Origin: Arsukibacterium perlucidum DSM 18276
GTDB taxonomy: Bacteria; Pseudomonadota; Gammaproteobacteria; Enterobacterales; Alteromonadaceae
Assembly (NCBI RefSeq): GCF_000382165.1
Contig: NZ_KB907706.1
Location: 94,645 to 158,644 of the forward strand
Length of the DNA stretch: 64,000 bases
Reading direction: 5' to 3'
In this document: in pieces, positions 50,028 to 59,763 of the stretch
How positions within the stretch are numbered: position 1 is the stretch's first letter
Layout of the letters: each line of letters begins with the position of its first letter
The notes under the pieces: generated by a model
Told to the model about the DNA's origin: nothing
Databases searched by the model: none
Seen by the model: the letters and a program-made list of their open reading frames with translations, nothing else
Position numbers and translations under genes: made by a program

Positions 50028-51258
50028 CCAAAGTCAGGCGCATTTTGACATCATTATTGCCGGTGGTGGCATGGCCGGCAGCTTGTTGGCCTGGTGTCTG
50101 CTTAGTGCCCGGCCAGAACTGCGCTTAGCCCTGATCGAAAGACAAAGCAGTGATAAACAGAGTAGTGAAAGACAGAACCCTGAGCAGGCTCAGAGCCCGC
50201 AACCGGCCAGTTTCGACAGTCGCAGTATTGCGCTCGCCGCTGGCAGTGTCAGTTTATTACAGCGCTGGGGGCTATGGCAGGATCTCGGTGCTAAAGCCTC
50301 CCCGCTTAAGCAAATTTGGGTGTCAGATCGCGGCCATTTCGGTAAAACGCAGTTAACCGCCAGTGAGTATCAGCAGGCGGCACTGGGCCAGGTATTAGAA
50401 GTGGAGCATCTGGGAAGTTTGCTTAACACTAAGCTCTCAGCGCAGCCTAACCTGAGTTATTTCCAGCCCGATTTTATAACGGCAATAACCCCAGCTATAG
50501 ATCAGCAACATATTCAGCTGAACAGTGGCGCTGAACTGAGTGCTAATTTACTAGTGATTGCCGAAGGTGGTTTGTCGCAAAGCCGGCAGTTAGCAGGGTT
50601 CAGCGTTAGCAGTGATGATTATCAGCAAAGTGCGGTGATTGCCAATCTGGCGCTGGCGCAGGATCATAACAATACCGCGTTTGAACGTTTTACCGAACAT
50701 GGCCCTATTGCCTTACTGCCTCTGAGCGGCCAGCGATATTCGCTGGTGTGGACGGTAGCACGCGATGATGCTGCGGGCTTGTTAGCTCTGGACGGGCCAG
50801 AATTTACTGCCGCTATTCAGCAGGCTTTTGGTTACCGGGCCGGAGTATTTACCAGTGCAGGTGTCCGGGCGCAGTATCCGCTGACACTGCGCCGGCCCAA
50901 TGAAATAGTGCGCCACCGCAGCGCCTTATTGGGTAACAGCTTACATAATTTACACCCGATAGCCGGCCAGGGGTTTAACCTGGCCATTCGAGATATTCAG
51001 GCCTTGCTGCTGGCGCTTAATGACGCAAACGATCCCGGCAGTTACCCGGTGCTGCGCACCTATCAGCAACTGCGCGCGCAGGACATTAAACGGGTGATTT
51101 GGTTTACCGATGCGCTGGTGCGCGGTTTTTCCAATAATTCGCGGCTGGTGGCACTGGCCCGTAACGCTGGGTTGGCCGCCATGCTGCTGTGCGATCCATT
51201 AAAACGGCCGCTTGCCATGCAGGCGATGGGCCAGGGACAACCCTATGCAAAATACTGA
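50014..51258 (+). CDS. ubiH: 2-octaprenyl-6-methoxyphenol hydroxylase
   Basis: 414 residues. FAD-binding DIIIAGGGMAGSLLAWCLL at 13-31, DSRSIALAAGSVSLL, and the second flavin motif LLGNSLHNLHPIAGQGFNLAIRD near 310. Ubiquinone pathway monooxygenase. A short Gln/Ser-rich insertion (about 45-65) follows the dinucleotide fold. Coupled to pepP and ubiI by overlaps. Confidence 0.94.
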   Translation: MTQINQSQAHFDIIIAGGGMAGSLLAWCLLSARPELRLALIERQSSDKQSSERQNPEQAQSPQPASFDSRSIALAAGSVSLLQRWGLWQDLGAKASPLKQIWVSDRGHFGKTQLTASEYQQAALGQVLEVEHLGSLLNTKLSAQPNLSYFQPDFITAITPAIDQQHIQLNSGAELSANLLVIAEGGLSQSRQLAGFSVSSDDYQQSAVIANLALAQDHNNTAFERFTEHGPIALLPLSGQRYSLVWTVARDDAAGLLALDGPEFTAAIQQAFGYRAGVFTSAGVRAQYPLTLRRPNEIVRHRSALLGNSLHNLHPIAGQGFNLAIRDIQALLLALNDANDPGSYPVLRTYQQLRAQDIKRVIWFTDALVRGFSNNSRLVALARNAGLAAMLLCDPLKRPLAMQAMGQGQPYAKY

Positions 51259-52477
51259 TGTAATTATAGTCGGCGGCGGTAGCGCCGGCCTGACCCTGGC
51301 TTTGTTACTGGCCCGGCAGCAGCTGCGGGTGGTGCTGGTGGAAAAAGGCCCGGCGCCCGCGCAAACGGCAACTGCTCCGGCTTACCAGCGGGTCAGCGCC
51401 CTTAATATGGCCTCACGCAGCTTATTTCAGCAGCTGGGGATCTGGCCGCAACTGCTGAAAGCTGCCGCGGCCTATACCGATATGCAGGTATGGGAGGCCG
51501 ACAGTTTTGCCAAAATAGGTTTTTCGGCCGAAGAGCAGCAGCTCGATGCGCTCGGCTATATTTGTGATAACGAGCAAATTCGCCAGCTGCTTTTTAGTCA
51601 GTTACAGCAGCACAGCAACGTCCAGTGCTACTTTGATGTGGCAATTAGCCAGCTGAAGCAGGGCGAGCGCGAAGTTATGCTGCAACTGGATAACAGTGAG
51701 CTGATATTAAGCCAGTTGCTGGTTGGCGCTGATGGCGTTAACTCTTTTGTACGCCAGCAGATGCAGCTACCGTTAACCCACTGGGATTATCAGCATACGG
51801 CTATTGTCGCAAAAATTCGCTGCAGCGGGCCACACCAGCTGACTGCCCGCCAGGTATTTCTGCCAAGCGGCCCGTTAGCATTGTTGCCGCTGCCCGACAG
51901 CAATTTATGCTCTATTGTCTGGAGCGCCGAAACCGATGAAGCCAGGCGCTTAATGGCGCTGAATGATACTGAGTTTAATCAGGCGCTATGTGCTGCCAGC
52001 CAGGCCGTTTTAGGGCCGGTAAAACTTGTCAGTGAGCGTCAGGCTTTTGGCTTAACCATGCGTTATGCCAGCAGCTGGCAACGGGACCGGGTAGTACTGG
52101 TAGCCGATGCGGCGCACAGTATTCACCCGCTGGCCGGCCAGGGCATGAATTTAGGCCTGATGGACGTGACTGCACTGGCCCAGTTAATTGGCGTTCAGCA
52201 AGCAGCGGGCGAAGATATAGCCGCAACCGCGATGCTGCGCCGATACGAGCGTTGGCGCAAAGCAGAAGCGCAAAGCATGATAATAGCGATGGAAGCCTTT
52301 AAGCGTGGTTTTACTGCGAAACCGGCCCTGCTAAAACTGTTGCGTGGCCTCGGTTTAGTGGCTGTAGATCGCCTGCCATTGCTGAAACAGCAACTGATGG
52401 CTTATGCCCTGGGCTTAAAAGGCGACTTACCAACGCTTGTAAAAAACCAGGGAGCAGCAGCTGAGGTTTTGCCTTAG
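51245..52477 (+). CDS. ubiI: Ubiquinone C5 hydroxylase UbiI (VisC)
   Basis: 410 residues from ATG 51245, inside the ubiH 3' end (14-base overlap). FAD motif DVIIVGGGSAGLTLALLLA, RVSALNMASRSLFQQLG, and VLVADAAHSIHPLAGQGMNLGLMDV. Homologous to its neighbour ubiH. Last of the operon; the 196 bases after it lead to gcvT. Confidence 0.93.
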   Translation: MQNTDVIIVGGGSAGLTLALLLARQQLRVVLVEKGPAPAQTATAPAYQRVSALNMASRSLFQQLGIWPQLLKAAAAYTDMQVWEADSFAKIGFSAEEQQLDALGYICDNEQIRQLLFSQLQQHSNVQCYFDVAISQLKQGEREVMLQLDNSELILSQLLVGADGVNSFVRQQMQLPLTHWDYQHTAIVAKIRCSGPHQLTARQVFLPSGPLALLPLPDSNLCSIVWSAETDEARRLMALNDTEFNQALCAASQAVLGPVKLVSERQAFGLTMRYASSWQRDRVVLVADAAHSIHPLAGQGMNLGLMDVTALAQLIGVQQAAGEDIAATAMLRRYERWRKAEAQSMIIAMEAFKRGFTAKPALLKLLRGLGLVAVDRLPLLKQQLMAYALGLKGDLPTLVKNQGAAAEVLP

Positions 52478-52673
52478 TTTTATTTGTAACAGCGGCTATC
52501 GCATTATAAAAAGTAATCCAAATTGGGCTGTTTGCTGCAGGGTGTATGCGGTATAATCGAGCAGTATTTTTTAGTCTCAAGCTTGACATTTTTACGTAAT
52601 AGCCTGAAAAATAAGGCTTATTGCTATTGTTGGTTTTACCGCTTGTGGCCCTCACAATAAGTAGGAAAAAATA

Positions 52674-53753
52674 ATGGCTCAAAAAACCGCATTACATGCC
52701 AGCCACCTTGCTGCTGGTGCCAAGATGGTCGATTTTTTTGGCTGGGATATGCCAATTAACTACGGCTCACAAATTGAAGAGCACCACGCCGTTCGCCGCG
52801 ACGCCGGTATGTTTGACGTTTCTCATATGACCATTGTTGACTTAACCGGGAGCAAAACCCGGGAGTTTTTACGCTATTTACTGGCTAACGATGTGGCCAA
52901 ACTGACCGTACCTGGCAAAGCACTTTACACCGGCATGCTGAACCAGAGTGGCGGCGTGATTGACGATTTAATTGTTTACTTTATGCAGGATGATTTTTTC
53001 CGGTTGGTGGTGAATTCGGCTACCCGTGAGAAAGACCTGGCGCATATAACCGCTGAAGCTAAGGCTTTTGAGGTGACCGTGACCGAACGGCCGGAGTTTG
53101 CAATGATAGCGGTGCAGGGCCCGAATGCTAAAGCGAAAGTGGCGACCTTATTAACTGCTGAGCAACAAGCCGCGGTTGACGGTATGAAGCCGTTTTTTGG
53201 CAAGCAGGCCGGCGATTTATTTATTGCTACCACCGGTTACACCGGCGAAGATGGTTATGAAATTGCCATGCCAAACGAACAGGCCGCTGATTTCTGGCAA
53301 AAATTGCTGGACGCAGGCGTGGCGCCGGCAGGCTTAGGCGCCCGTGATACCCTGCGTTTAGAAGCCGGCATGAATTTATATGGCCAGGATATGGATGAAA
53401 CCGTATCGCCACTGGCAGCCAATATGGGCTGGACTATTGCCTGGAACCCGGAACAGCGCAACTTTATTGGTCGTGCGGCGTTAACTGAACAAAAGGCAGC
53501 AGGTACCGCCAAGCTGGTTGGCCTGGTAATGGAGCAAAAGGGTGTGCTACGCCACGGCCAGCGGGTGGTGGTTGATGGCGGCGAGGGTGTGATTACTTCG
53601 GGTACCTTCTCACCAACCTTAGGTTACAGTATTGCCATGGCACGGGTACCTGCTAACACTGGCGATACGGCTGAAGTGGATATTCGCGGTAAGCTGGTCA
53701 GCGTTAAAGTGGTAAAACCGGCTTTTGTGCGCATGGGTAAAAAAGTCATCTAA
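52674..53753 (+). CDS. gcvT: Glycine cleavage system T protein (aminomethyltransferase)
   Basis: 359 residues. [32 protein letters not shown] at the N-terminus, the catalytic aspartate near [20 protein letters not shown] and [20 protein letters not shown] are all present. It releases ammonia and passes the one-carbon unit to THF. First of gcvT-gcvH-gcvP. I see no glycine riboswitch in the leader. Confidence 0.97.
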   Translation: MAQKTALHASHLAAGAKMVDFFGWDMPINYGSQIEEHHAVRRDAGMFDVSHMTIVDLTGSKTREFLRYLLANDVAKLTVPGKALYTGMLNQSGGVIDDLIVYFMQDDFFRLVVNSATREKDLAHITAEAKAFEVTVTERPEFAMIAVQGPNAKAKVATLLTAEQQAAVDGMKPFFGKQAGDLFIATTGYTGEDGYEIAMPNEQAADFWQKLLDAGVAPAGLGARDTLRLEAGMNLYGQDMDETVSPLAANMGWTIAWNPEQRNFIGRAALTEQKAAGTAKLVGLVMEQKGVLRHGQRVVVDGGEGVITSGTFSPTLGYSIAMARVPANTGDTAEVDIRGKLVSVKVVKPAFVRMGKKVI

Positions 53754-53831
53754 AATCAGTACTGCGAACAACAGATATAACAACTAACGTAGACCATAAA
53801 ACATACGTATAAAACAGCGAAGGAATTTATA

Positions 53832-54221
53832 ATGAGCTCTATCCCTACAGAATTAAAATATGCGACCAGCCACGAATGGGTCCGCAACGACGGTGATGGC
53901 GTTTTCACCGTAGGCATTACCGAGCATGCCCAGGAACTGCTGGGTGATATGGTATTTGTTGAGCTGCCAGAAGTGGGCGACAGCGTCACTCAGGGCGACG
54001 ACTGCGCCGTGGCAGAGTCGGTAAAAGCCGCGTCTGATATTTACGCGCCACTGTCTGGCGAAGTAGTAGAGGTTAACGACGCGCTGGCTGATTCGCCAGA
54101 GCAAGTTAATGCCAGCCCGTATAATGATGGCTGGATGTTTAAAATTAAAGCCAGCGATGAAGCTGAACTGGACGCGTTATTAGACGCTGCCGGTTACAAA
54201 AGCAGCATCGACGAAGCTTAA
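53832..54221 (+). CDS. gcvH: Glycine cleavage system H protein
   Basis: 129 residues. Lipoyl-carrier fold; the lipoylated lysine is in [20 protein letters not shown] (about 65), as in E. coli. Shuttles the aminomethyl group between P, T and L proteins. AAGGA precedes the ATG. Confidence 0.98.
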   Translation: MSSIPTELKYATSHEWVRNDGDGVFTVGITEHAQELLGDMVFVELPEVGDSVTQGDDCAVAESVKAASDIYAPLSGEVVEVNDALADSPEQVNASPYNDGWMFKIKASDEAELDALLDAAGYKSSIDEA

Positions 54222-54240
54222 TTAACAGATCGTTCCAGCA

Positions 54241-54267
54241 TAAAGCCCCGTATATACCGGGGCTTTA
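54241..54267 (+). terminator. Terminator/attenuating hairpin between gcvH and gcvP
   Basis: Perfect 10-bp stem TAAAGCCCCG/CGGGGCTTTA with a 7-base loop, only weak T-tail (TCTT). May lower gcvP relative to gcvTH. Confidence 0.65.
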
Positions 54268-54318
54268 TCTTACTAACAGCTGTGCTGCACGCTGTATTAT
54301 TACTAGGACATTCAAAGC

Positions 54319-57210
54319 ATGACCCATACCGCTGTGAAAACCCTGTCGCAACTTGCGAACCACGACGAATTTATTCAACGCCACATTGGCCCGGATGAAG
54401 CAGAAACTGCTGCTATGCTGGCCGAACTTGGCGTTGATAGCATGGAAACGCTGATTGCCCAAACCGTTCCGGCCAGTATCCGCTTACCCAAGCCACTGGC
54501 GACCGGTAACAGCCGCACTGAGCAAAATGCCTTAACCCATTTAAAGGCAGTGGCAGCGAAGAACAAAATGTATAAGTCATACATTGGTATGGGTTATCAC
54601 CCGACATTAACCCCGAATGTTATTTTGCGTAATGTGCTGGAAAACCCGGGCTGGTACACGGCTTACACACCTTATCAGCCGGAAATTGCTCAGGGCCGCT
54701 TAGAAGCACTGTTAAATTTCCAGCAGTTATCATTAGATTTAACCGGCATGGAGCTGGCCAGTGCCTCATTACTGGACGAAGCCACCGCAGCTGCTGAAGC
54801 TATGGCGTTGGCCAAGCGGGTCAGTAAAAGCAAAGCCAACCTGTACTTTATTAGCGACGATGTGCACCCGCAAACTATCGATGTGGTAAAAACCCGCGCC
54901 GAGATGTTTGGCTTTGATATCGTTATCGGTAAAGCCAGCGAAGCCGCCAGCCACGAGGTATTTGGTGCTTTAATTCAGTACCCGACCACTAATGGCGATA
55001 TCCGTAACGACAGCGCCTTAATTGCTGCGCTGCAGGCGAAAAAAGCGGTAGTGGCAGTAGCGACTGATCCGATGGCCTTAATGCTGTTAAAATCACCGGG
55101 TGAACTGGGTGCTGACGTGGTGCTCGGCTCAATGCAGCGCTTTGGCGTGCCGATGGCCTATGGTGGCCCGCATGCGGCGTTCTTTGCTACCCGTGATGCT
55201 TATAAACGCTCTATGCCAGGCCGTATTATTGGTGTATCAAAAGATCGCCGTGGCAATCAGGCACTGCGGATGGCAATGCAAACCCGCGAGCAACATATCC
55301 GCCGCGAAAAAGCTAACTCGAATATTTGTACGGCCCAGGTATTACTGGCCAATATCGCCTCTTTCTATGCGGTATACCATGGCCCGCAGGGCTTAAAAGA
55401 TATTGCTGAGCGCATTCACCGCAGCGCCGATATTTTTGCTGCCGGCATCAAAGCCAAAGGCGTTGAGTTAGTCAACAGCCACTGGTTCGATACCGTTACT
55501 TTCAAAGCAACTGATCGTGCTGCCGTGGTGAAGCGGGCACTGGCCGCCGGCGTTAACCTGCGCACTGACGTCAGCGACAGCCTGGCCGTCAGCTTCAGCG
55601 AAGCGACGCAGGCTGCCGATGTTGCTGAGCTGTTTGATATCGTACTGGGTGCTGATCATGGCTTGAATGTTGATAAGCTGGATAGCGAAATCGTCGCTAA
55701 TGGCTCAGCATCTATTCCAGCTGAGCTGGCACGTACCACAACAGTGTTAAGCCATCCGGTATTTAACCAGTATCACAGCGAAACTGAGATGCTGCGCTAT
55801 ATCAAAAAACTGGAAAACAAAGATTTAGCCCTGAACCACTCGATGATTTCCCTGGGCTCGTGCACCATGAAGCTGAACGCCACCGCCGAGATGATACCGA
55901 TCACCTGGCCGGAATTTGGCTCACTGCATCCGTTCGTGCCGCGCGATCAGGCCGAAGGCTATTATGAAATGATCACTGAGCTGGGCGACTGGCTGGTCAA
56001 TATTACCGGTTACGACAATATCTCAATGCAGCCTAACTCAGGTGCCCAGGGTGAGTACGCTGGTATGGTAGCCATTCGTAGGTATCACGAAAGCCGTGGC
56101 GAAGGTCATCGTAATATCTGTTTAATTCCGGTATCGGCGCACGGTACTAACCCGGCCACAGCCGCTATGGCCAGCTACGATGTGGTACTGGTTGACTGCG
56201 ACAAGTCGGGCAATATCGATATGGCCGATTTAAAAGCCAAGGCAGCAGAAGTGGGCGATCGCTTAGCGGCCATTATGGTTACCTATCCGTCTACTCACGG
56301 TGTGTTTGAAGAAAGTATTCAGGAGCTGTGCGACATCGTTCACTCATACGGTGGCCAGGTGTATATGGACGGCGCCAATATGAATGCTCAGGTTGGCTTA
56401 ACCTCGCCAGGCTTTATCGGTTCAGACGTATCGCACTTAAACCTGCATAAAACTTTCTGTATTCCGCACGGCGGCGGCGGCCCGGGCATGGGCCCTATCG
56501 GCGTGAAAAGCCATTTAGCGCCATTTTTACCTAACCACCCGGTGGTAAAAATTGACGGCACCGGCGAGTGCAACGGTGCAGTAGCGGCTGCTCCATTTGG
56601 CAGCGCCGGTATTTTACCCATCAGCTGGATGTATATCGCGATGATGGGTGGTGAGGGTTTAAAACAGGCTACTGAATTTGCTATTTTAACGGCCAACTAT
56701 ATGGCGAAAAAACTCGACCCGTTATTCCCGGTACTGTACCGCGGCACCAACGGCCGGGTTGCCCATGAATGTATTATCGATATCCGGCCATTAAAAGACG
56801 CCAGCGGTATTACCGAAATGGATATTGCCAAGCGTTTAATGGATTACGGTTATCACTCGCCAACCATGAGCTTCCCGGTAGCCGGCACCCTGATGATTGA
56901 GCCTACTGAATCAGAAAGCAAAGCCGAGCTGGATAAGTTTATTGAAGCGATGACCAGTATCCGTAGCGAGATTGCCAAAGTAGAAGCAGGCGAGTGGACA
57001 GTGGATAACAACCCACTGGCGTACGCGCCACACACTATGGCCGATATTCTCGACCCCGCCTGGGACAGAGCTTACGAGCGCACCTATGGCGCCTTCCCGG
57101 TAGCTTATGTCGCCGAGAACAAGTTCTGGCCAACCGTTACCCGGATTGACGATGTATACGGCGACCGCAACTTAATGTGCGCCTGCCCAAGCCCGGAAGC
57201 GTATCGGTAA
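54319..57210 (+). CDS. gcvP: Glycine dehydrogenase (decarboxylating), P protein
   Basis: 963 residues, the single-chain form with two homologous halves. [17 protein letters not shown] near the start; the PLP lysine is in [24 protein letters not shown] (about 712). Decarboxylates glycine onto GcvH lipoate. Ends at a strong terminator, beyond which the chromosome changes to an integron cassette array. Confidence 0.98.
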   Translation: MTHTAVKTLSQLANHDEFIQRHIGPDEAETAAMLAELGVDSMETLIAQTVPASIRLPKPLATGNSRTEQNALTHLKAVAAKNKMYKSYIGMGYHPTLTPNVILRNVLENPGWYTAYTPYQPEIAQGRLEALLNFQQLSLDLTGMELASASLLDEATAAAEAMALAKRVSKSKANLYFISDDVHPQTIDVVKTRAEMFGFDIVIGKASEAASHEVFGALIQYPTTNGDIRNDSALIAALQAKKAVVAVATDPMALMLLKSPGELGADVVLGSMQRFGVPMAYGGPHAAFFATRDAYKRSMPGRIIGVSKDRRGNQALRMAMQTREQHIRREKANSNICTAQVLLANIASFYAVYHGPQGLKDIAERIHRSADIFAAGIKAKGVELVNSHWFDTVTFKATDRAAVVKRALAAGVNLRTDVSDSLAVSFSEATQAADVAELFDIVLGADHGLNVDKLDSEIVANGSASIPAELARTTTVLSHPVFNQYHSETEMLRYIKKLENKDLALNHSMISLGSCTMKLNATAEMIPITWPEFGSLHPFVPRDQAEGYYEMITELGDWLVNITGYDNISMQPNSGAQGEYAGMVAIRRYHESRGEGHRNICLIPVSAHGTNPATAAMASYDVVLVDCDKSGNIDMADLKAKAAEVGDRLAAIMVTYPSTHGVFEESIQELCDIVHSYGGQVYMDGANMNAQVGLTSPGFIGSDVSHLNLHKTFCIPHGGGGPGMGPIGVKSHLAPFLPNHPVVKIDGTGECNGAVAAAPFGSAGILPISWMYIAMMGGEGLKQATEFAILTANYMAKKLDPLFPVLYRGTNGRVAHECIIDIRPLKDASGITEMDIAKRLMDYGYHSPTMSFPVAGTLMIEPTESESKAELDKFIEAMTSIRSEIAKVEAGEWTVDNNPLAYAPHTMADILDPAWDRAYERTYGAFPVAYVAENKFWPTVTRIDDVYGDRNLMCACPSPEAYR

Positions 57211-57236
57211 GCGTTTAACAATAGTACGCACTATAC

Positions 57237-57265
57237 AAACCCCAGCCTGAGTGCTGGGGTTTTTT
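57237..57265 (+). terminator. Rho-independent terminator after gcvP
   Basis: 10-bp stem AAACCCCAGC/GCTGGGGTTT with CTGAGT loop then a T-run. Marks the boundary between the core operon and the cassette array. Confidence 0.9.
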
Positions 57266-57502
57266 ATGCGGGATTGCTTGTGGTAAATATGAGGTGGGTT
57301 TTTTGATAGACTGCTTGGTGCCAAAAGCGGTCATTCATATCCTCTAACGTGATTATAAGATCTGTGATTATATCCAGTTCACATCTAGACGCCGTCAGTG
57401 CCTGTTAGACGGACTAACCCGTATTTGTAGCTTAAATAATTACCAGTTGTACCTATAAGTTATTGTAAGTTTTAAAGAAACGATGTAATGTTCTATACAT
57501 TA
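57266..57502. other. Gene-free, A+T-rich stretch before the cassette array
   Basis: No frame longer than a few codons with a ribosome site on either strand. No integrase gene and no recognisable attI, although this is where a chromosomal integron would usually carry them relative to the cassette direction. A GTTAGAC core-like heptamer occurs at about 57406-57412 without partner boxes. Confidence 0.5.
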
Positions 57503-57565
57503 AATTTACAAAAGCGGAAAAGTCCGTGTTTAAATACGGATTTTTCCGCCGAATAAGCGTTATGT
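57503..57565 (+). other. Degenerate attC-like site at the left end of the array
   Basis: A 14-bp hairpin (57514-57527 with 57536-57549, one G-T pair) is followed by a good R' core GTTATGT at 57559-57565. The expected left core RYYYAAC is replaced by TTTAC around 57503-57510. It could be the attC of a cassette whose left part was lost. Confidence 0.45.
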
Positions 57566-57585
57566 GATTAAGAAAAGGATAGCTC

Positions 57586-57858
57586 GTGAGTTTATTTAGT
57601 GATCCCGTAAAGTGGGCTGAATCAGTGGCCAAGACCAGGGTTCGTTTAATGTTTTACATAGTTGTGCATTGTGGCCTTTTAATAGCTGGATTGTGGAATC
57701 TGTATAATTCAATGTTGTCAAAAGGTCTGACTACTGATGTTTCATATACTGAGTTTTTAAGCTTTAGTAGCCTAATTCTCTTTTTCGGTGCATTTTTCCC
57801 AAGCATGTATTTGTACTCTATGTATCGGATGATAAATATCATCAAGGGAAAAAGTTAA
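57586..57858 (+). CDS. Cassette gene: small two-TM membrane protein
   Basis: 90 residues from a GTG with AAAGGA upstream, 20 bases after an R' core. Two hydrophobic helices (about 22-42 and 58-80) with a basic end (INIIKGKS). Unknown family. An attC follows 16 bases after the stop. Codon use is visibly more A+T-rich than in gcvP, typical of integron cassettes. Confidence 0.75.
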   Translation: MSLFSDPVKWAESVAKTRVRLMFYIVVHCGLLIAGLWNLYNSMLSKGLTTDVSYTEFLSFSSLILFFGAFFPSMYLYSMYRMINIIKGKS

Positions 57859-57873
57859 ATTGATTCAACAATC

Positions 57874-57957
57874 ACATAACAAAGCGCTATTGTCGCCACT
57901 GCCGTGGCTGGGACGGCTTACGCTTCGCTTCAGCCGCCCCAAAGCTTTGCGTTATGC
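57874..57957 (+). other. attC site 1
   Basis: R'' core ACATAAC (57874-57880) and R' core GTTATGC (57951-57957) enclose a long imperfect inverted repeat (AAAGC..GCTTT; GGCTGGGACGGC..GCCGCCCC). 84 bases. Confidence 0.85.
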
Positions 57958-58010
57958 CGGCTGAAACATTACAGATAGTCTCAGGAACAACAGTGAAACA
58001 GGAAAAGTAA

Positions 58011-58412
58011 ATGTTAGCATTTCTTAAATTTCGACTAGTTATTTTAGCTTGCCTAAGCCTTGTTCTTTCTGCATGTATTACTTGGCCAGGACATCGCCAT
58101 ACTGTAGATGAAGAAAACTTCTATTTACATATCACGACCCCATCTCGCGTTGTAAAAGAAGAAATTCGTTTTAACGCAGAAGAAACAGAACTATTATTTT
58201 TACCCGAAAATGCTCAAATCGAGTTAATTGTTTCAGATAATATCGGAAAACATCAGCTCACGATAAAAGAAAACCAAGGTTCTATTGTTTATCACTACAG
58301 GTTAAATGGACATAAAACGACATTTGGAGCCAAAGAAAAAGAGTGGTTCGCATCACAAGTCCCTTTAATCATTGAAAAATCTAAATATCAAGATGGTCCG
58401 AGTCAGGCATAA
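58011..58412 (+). CDS. Cassette gene: small lipoprotein
   Basis: 133 residues. Signal peptide with lipobox VLSAC (cysteine 22), then a soluble charged domain (about 35-128) of predicted beta character with ITTPSRVVKEEIRFNAEETELLF. No family recognised. Its last codons run into the R'' core of the next attC. Likely outer-membrane anchored. Confidence 0.82.
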   Translation: MLAFLKFRLVILACLSLVLSACITWPGHRHTVDEENFYLHITTPSRVVKEEIRFNAEETELLFLPENAQIELIVSDNIGKHQLTIKENQGSIVYHYRLNGHKTTFGAKEKEWFASQVPLIIEKSKYQDGPSQA

Positions 58413-58484
58413 CAATCGCCAGCACAACGCGCCTTTGGCGCTCGACTCGCAACAAGTTGCTCGCGTGTGTGGCGGGCGTTAGCA
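58407..58484 (+). other. attC site 2
   Basis: R'' GCATAAC (58407-58413), R' GTTAGCA (58478-58484). Central stem GACTCGCAAC/GTTGCTCGCG is shared with sites 6 and 9. 78 bases. Confidence 0.88.
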
Positions 58485-58763
58485 GGCATTCGGGGTTTTA
58501 AGGGTTTTAGTCAGTAGTTTTGTTCGGGCATTGCTCGTGTTTTGCTTACCAAGCGGCACTGGCAAATAGTCAAAGCTCGCCAGTTTGTGGGTTTGCAGCA
58601 AACGGTAGGTAAGGTAGCGTTGTTCTTCGTGGCTTCGCTTAACAGTTTTATAGGTTCCGGTTGGCTCGCTGTGTCGCAGTTAACTGGTGGTGTTTTTAAT
58701 TAATAGCAGCGTGCCGTTGTTCAGGTTTGCCAGTGCGGCAAGCCGCGATAGTTCGGTGTAGGC
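58485..58763. other. Cassette without a convincing gene
   Basis: No plus-strand frame with a start and ribosome site. On the minus strand one frame is open from 58679 to a TAA at 58479, 66 codons without any ATG (...RSHEEQRYLTYRLLQTHK...), and the same frame extends further upstream beyond a TAA at 58682-58680. It may be a decayed reversed gene or chance. Confidence 0.5.
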
Positions 58764-58818
58764 TGCTAACAAGCAAAGCCAGCCGACGCGTACCGCGCAG
58801 CTGCTTTGAGCGTTATAT
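58764..58818 (+). other. attC site 3
   Basis: R'' TGCTAAC (58764-58770), R' GTTATAT (58812-58818), with AAGCAAAGC/GCTTTG and GCGTACCGCGC inverted segments. Short, 55 bases. Confidence 0.75.
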
Positions 58819-58858
58819 TGGGCTGTAGTATTGATGTGCTTTCACTTTCGGAGAGTAA

Positions 58859-59365
58859 ATGCAAAAAGGATTTGTGGAAATATTTGAAGCTGAGTCAGCG
58901 TTAAAGACATTAGTGCTTTGCATACTGACTATTGGAGCTTACCTAATTTATAAGCTTTATCATTTCTCAAGCCTAATTAATCACAAAACTGAATACAAAA
59001 TATCTAACTTATTCATTGGAATAACAATTTTATTATTCGCTATCCACTTGGGTAGTTTGATTTATGGTTTAGCCAACCTTCATGACCCAACCATTTTAAT
59101 AGGAACAATCGGTATTCACATTGTCTCAAGTGTATTCGACGTAACTTGGATAATTGTCGTGCGTAACCGTATTAATTTGATAACGGGTTCAAGTAAAGGT
59201 GACAAGCTATGGTTAAAACCATTGATTACGTCAATTTTTCATGTAATTTACATGCAGCATAAAATCAATCAAGGGTTGGCAATGGCCCAATATAACAAGC
59301 AAATATTATCGCCAGCAAACAGCGCTGGCTGCGACGTCAACCCGCTGCGCGGCTTTCCGCGCTAA
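58859..59365 (+). CDS. Cassette gene: DUF4234-like membrane protein
   Basis: 168 residues. Three or four hydrophobic helices: about 15-35 (LVLCILTIGAYLIYKLYHF), 50-72, 78-102. The first, with ..TIGAYLIYKLYHFSSLIN, resembles DUF4234. From about residue 144 the frame reads through the following attC, so the C-terminal 25 residues (SPANSAGCDVNPLRGFPR) are encoded by recombination-site sequence. GGAGAG precedes the ATG. Confidence 0.75.
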   Translation: MQKGFVEIFEAESALKTLVLCILTIGAYLIYKLYHFSSLINHKTEYKISNLFIGITILLFAIHLGSLIYGLANLHDPTILIGTIGIHIVSSVFDVTWIIVVRNRINLITGSSKGDKLWLKPLITSIFHVIYMQHKINQGLAMAQYNKQILSPANSAGCDVNPLRGFPR

Positions 59366-59380
59366 ATTTGGGCGTTAGGT
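59290..59380 (+). other. attC site 4
   Basis: R'' ATATAAC (59290-59296), R' GTTAGGT (59374-59380). Inverted segments GCCAGC..GCTGGC and CGCTGCGCGG..CCGCG. 91 bases; overlaps the end of the upstream gene. Confidence 0.8.
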
Positions 59381-59658
59381 TCGTCATGTATTAACGTGAT
59401 TAAATTGAAACTTTATTGCGGTTGCAATATTTAGTTTTGCTGCAATTATTTTTGTCGTGTCAGTTTTTCTGGCTTTTGCAGTTGCAATGCCTTTGTCGTG
59501 CAAGTTTTGCTATTTTAGTGCGGTAAATTTTTGGCTTTTGTTTTTGCGGTTTCAATGTTGTTTCTGTCTTTATTTTTCGTGGCAGTTTCAACTTTTAGTT
59601 TGGTTTTGTCGCGGTCATAACCATCGTGGCAAAGTTGTTAATTCGGTGGTGTAAAACC
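59381..59658. other. Cassette without a convincing gene, strongly T-rich
   Basis: The plus strand is markedly T- and G/T-rich. A 65-codon GTG frame (59457-59654) gives an improbable Phe/Cys/Leu-rich product and has no ribosome site; the minus strand holds only very short frames. Probably non-coding or an RNA-type cassette. Confidence 0.45.
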
Positions 59659-59757
59659 ACCTAACAAAAAAATCAAGCCGACCACAAAAAGCGTCACGTT
59701 TTTTGCTGTCGCAAAAAAACGCGCCACTTTTTGTGGCGGCTTATTTTGGCGTTATGT
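59659..59757 (+). other. attC site 5
   Basis: R'' ACCTAAC (59659-59665), R' GTTATGT (59751-59757). Arms AAGCCGACCACAAAAAGCG and CGCCACTTTTTGTGGCGGCTT pair almost fully, with a second inner hairpin CACGTTTTTTG/CGCAAAAAAACG. 99 bases. Confidence 0.88.
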
Positions 59758-59763
59758 GAATAT

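Noticed and set aside
52478..52673. Glycine riboswitch ahead of gcvT
   Set aside because: The leader is only about 195 bases and has none of the conserved glycine-aptamer blocks (GGAGAG, CGCCGAAGG-type).
57406..57412. attI site of the array
   Set aside because: Only a lone GTTAGAC heptamer is present, with no integrase and no accessory repeats.
59457..59654. 65-residue Phe/Cys-rich cassette protein
   Set aside because: The composition follows directly from the T-rich DNA, the start is GTG and no ribosome site precedes it.
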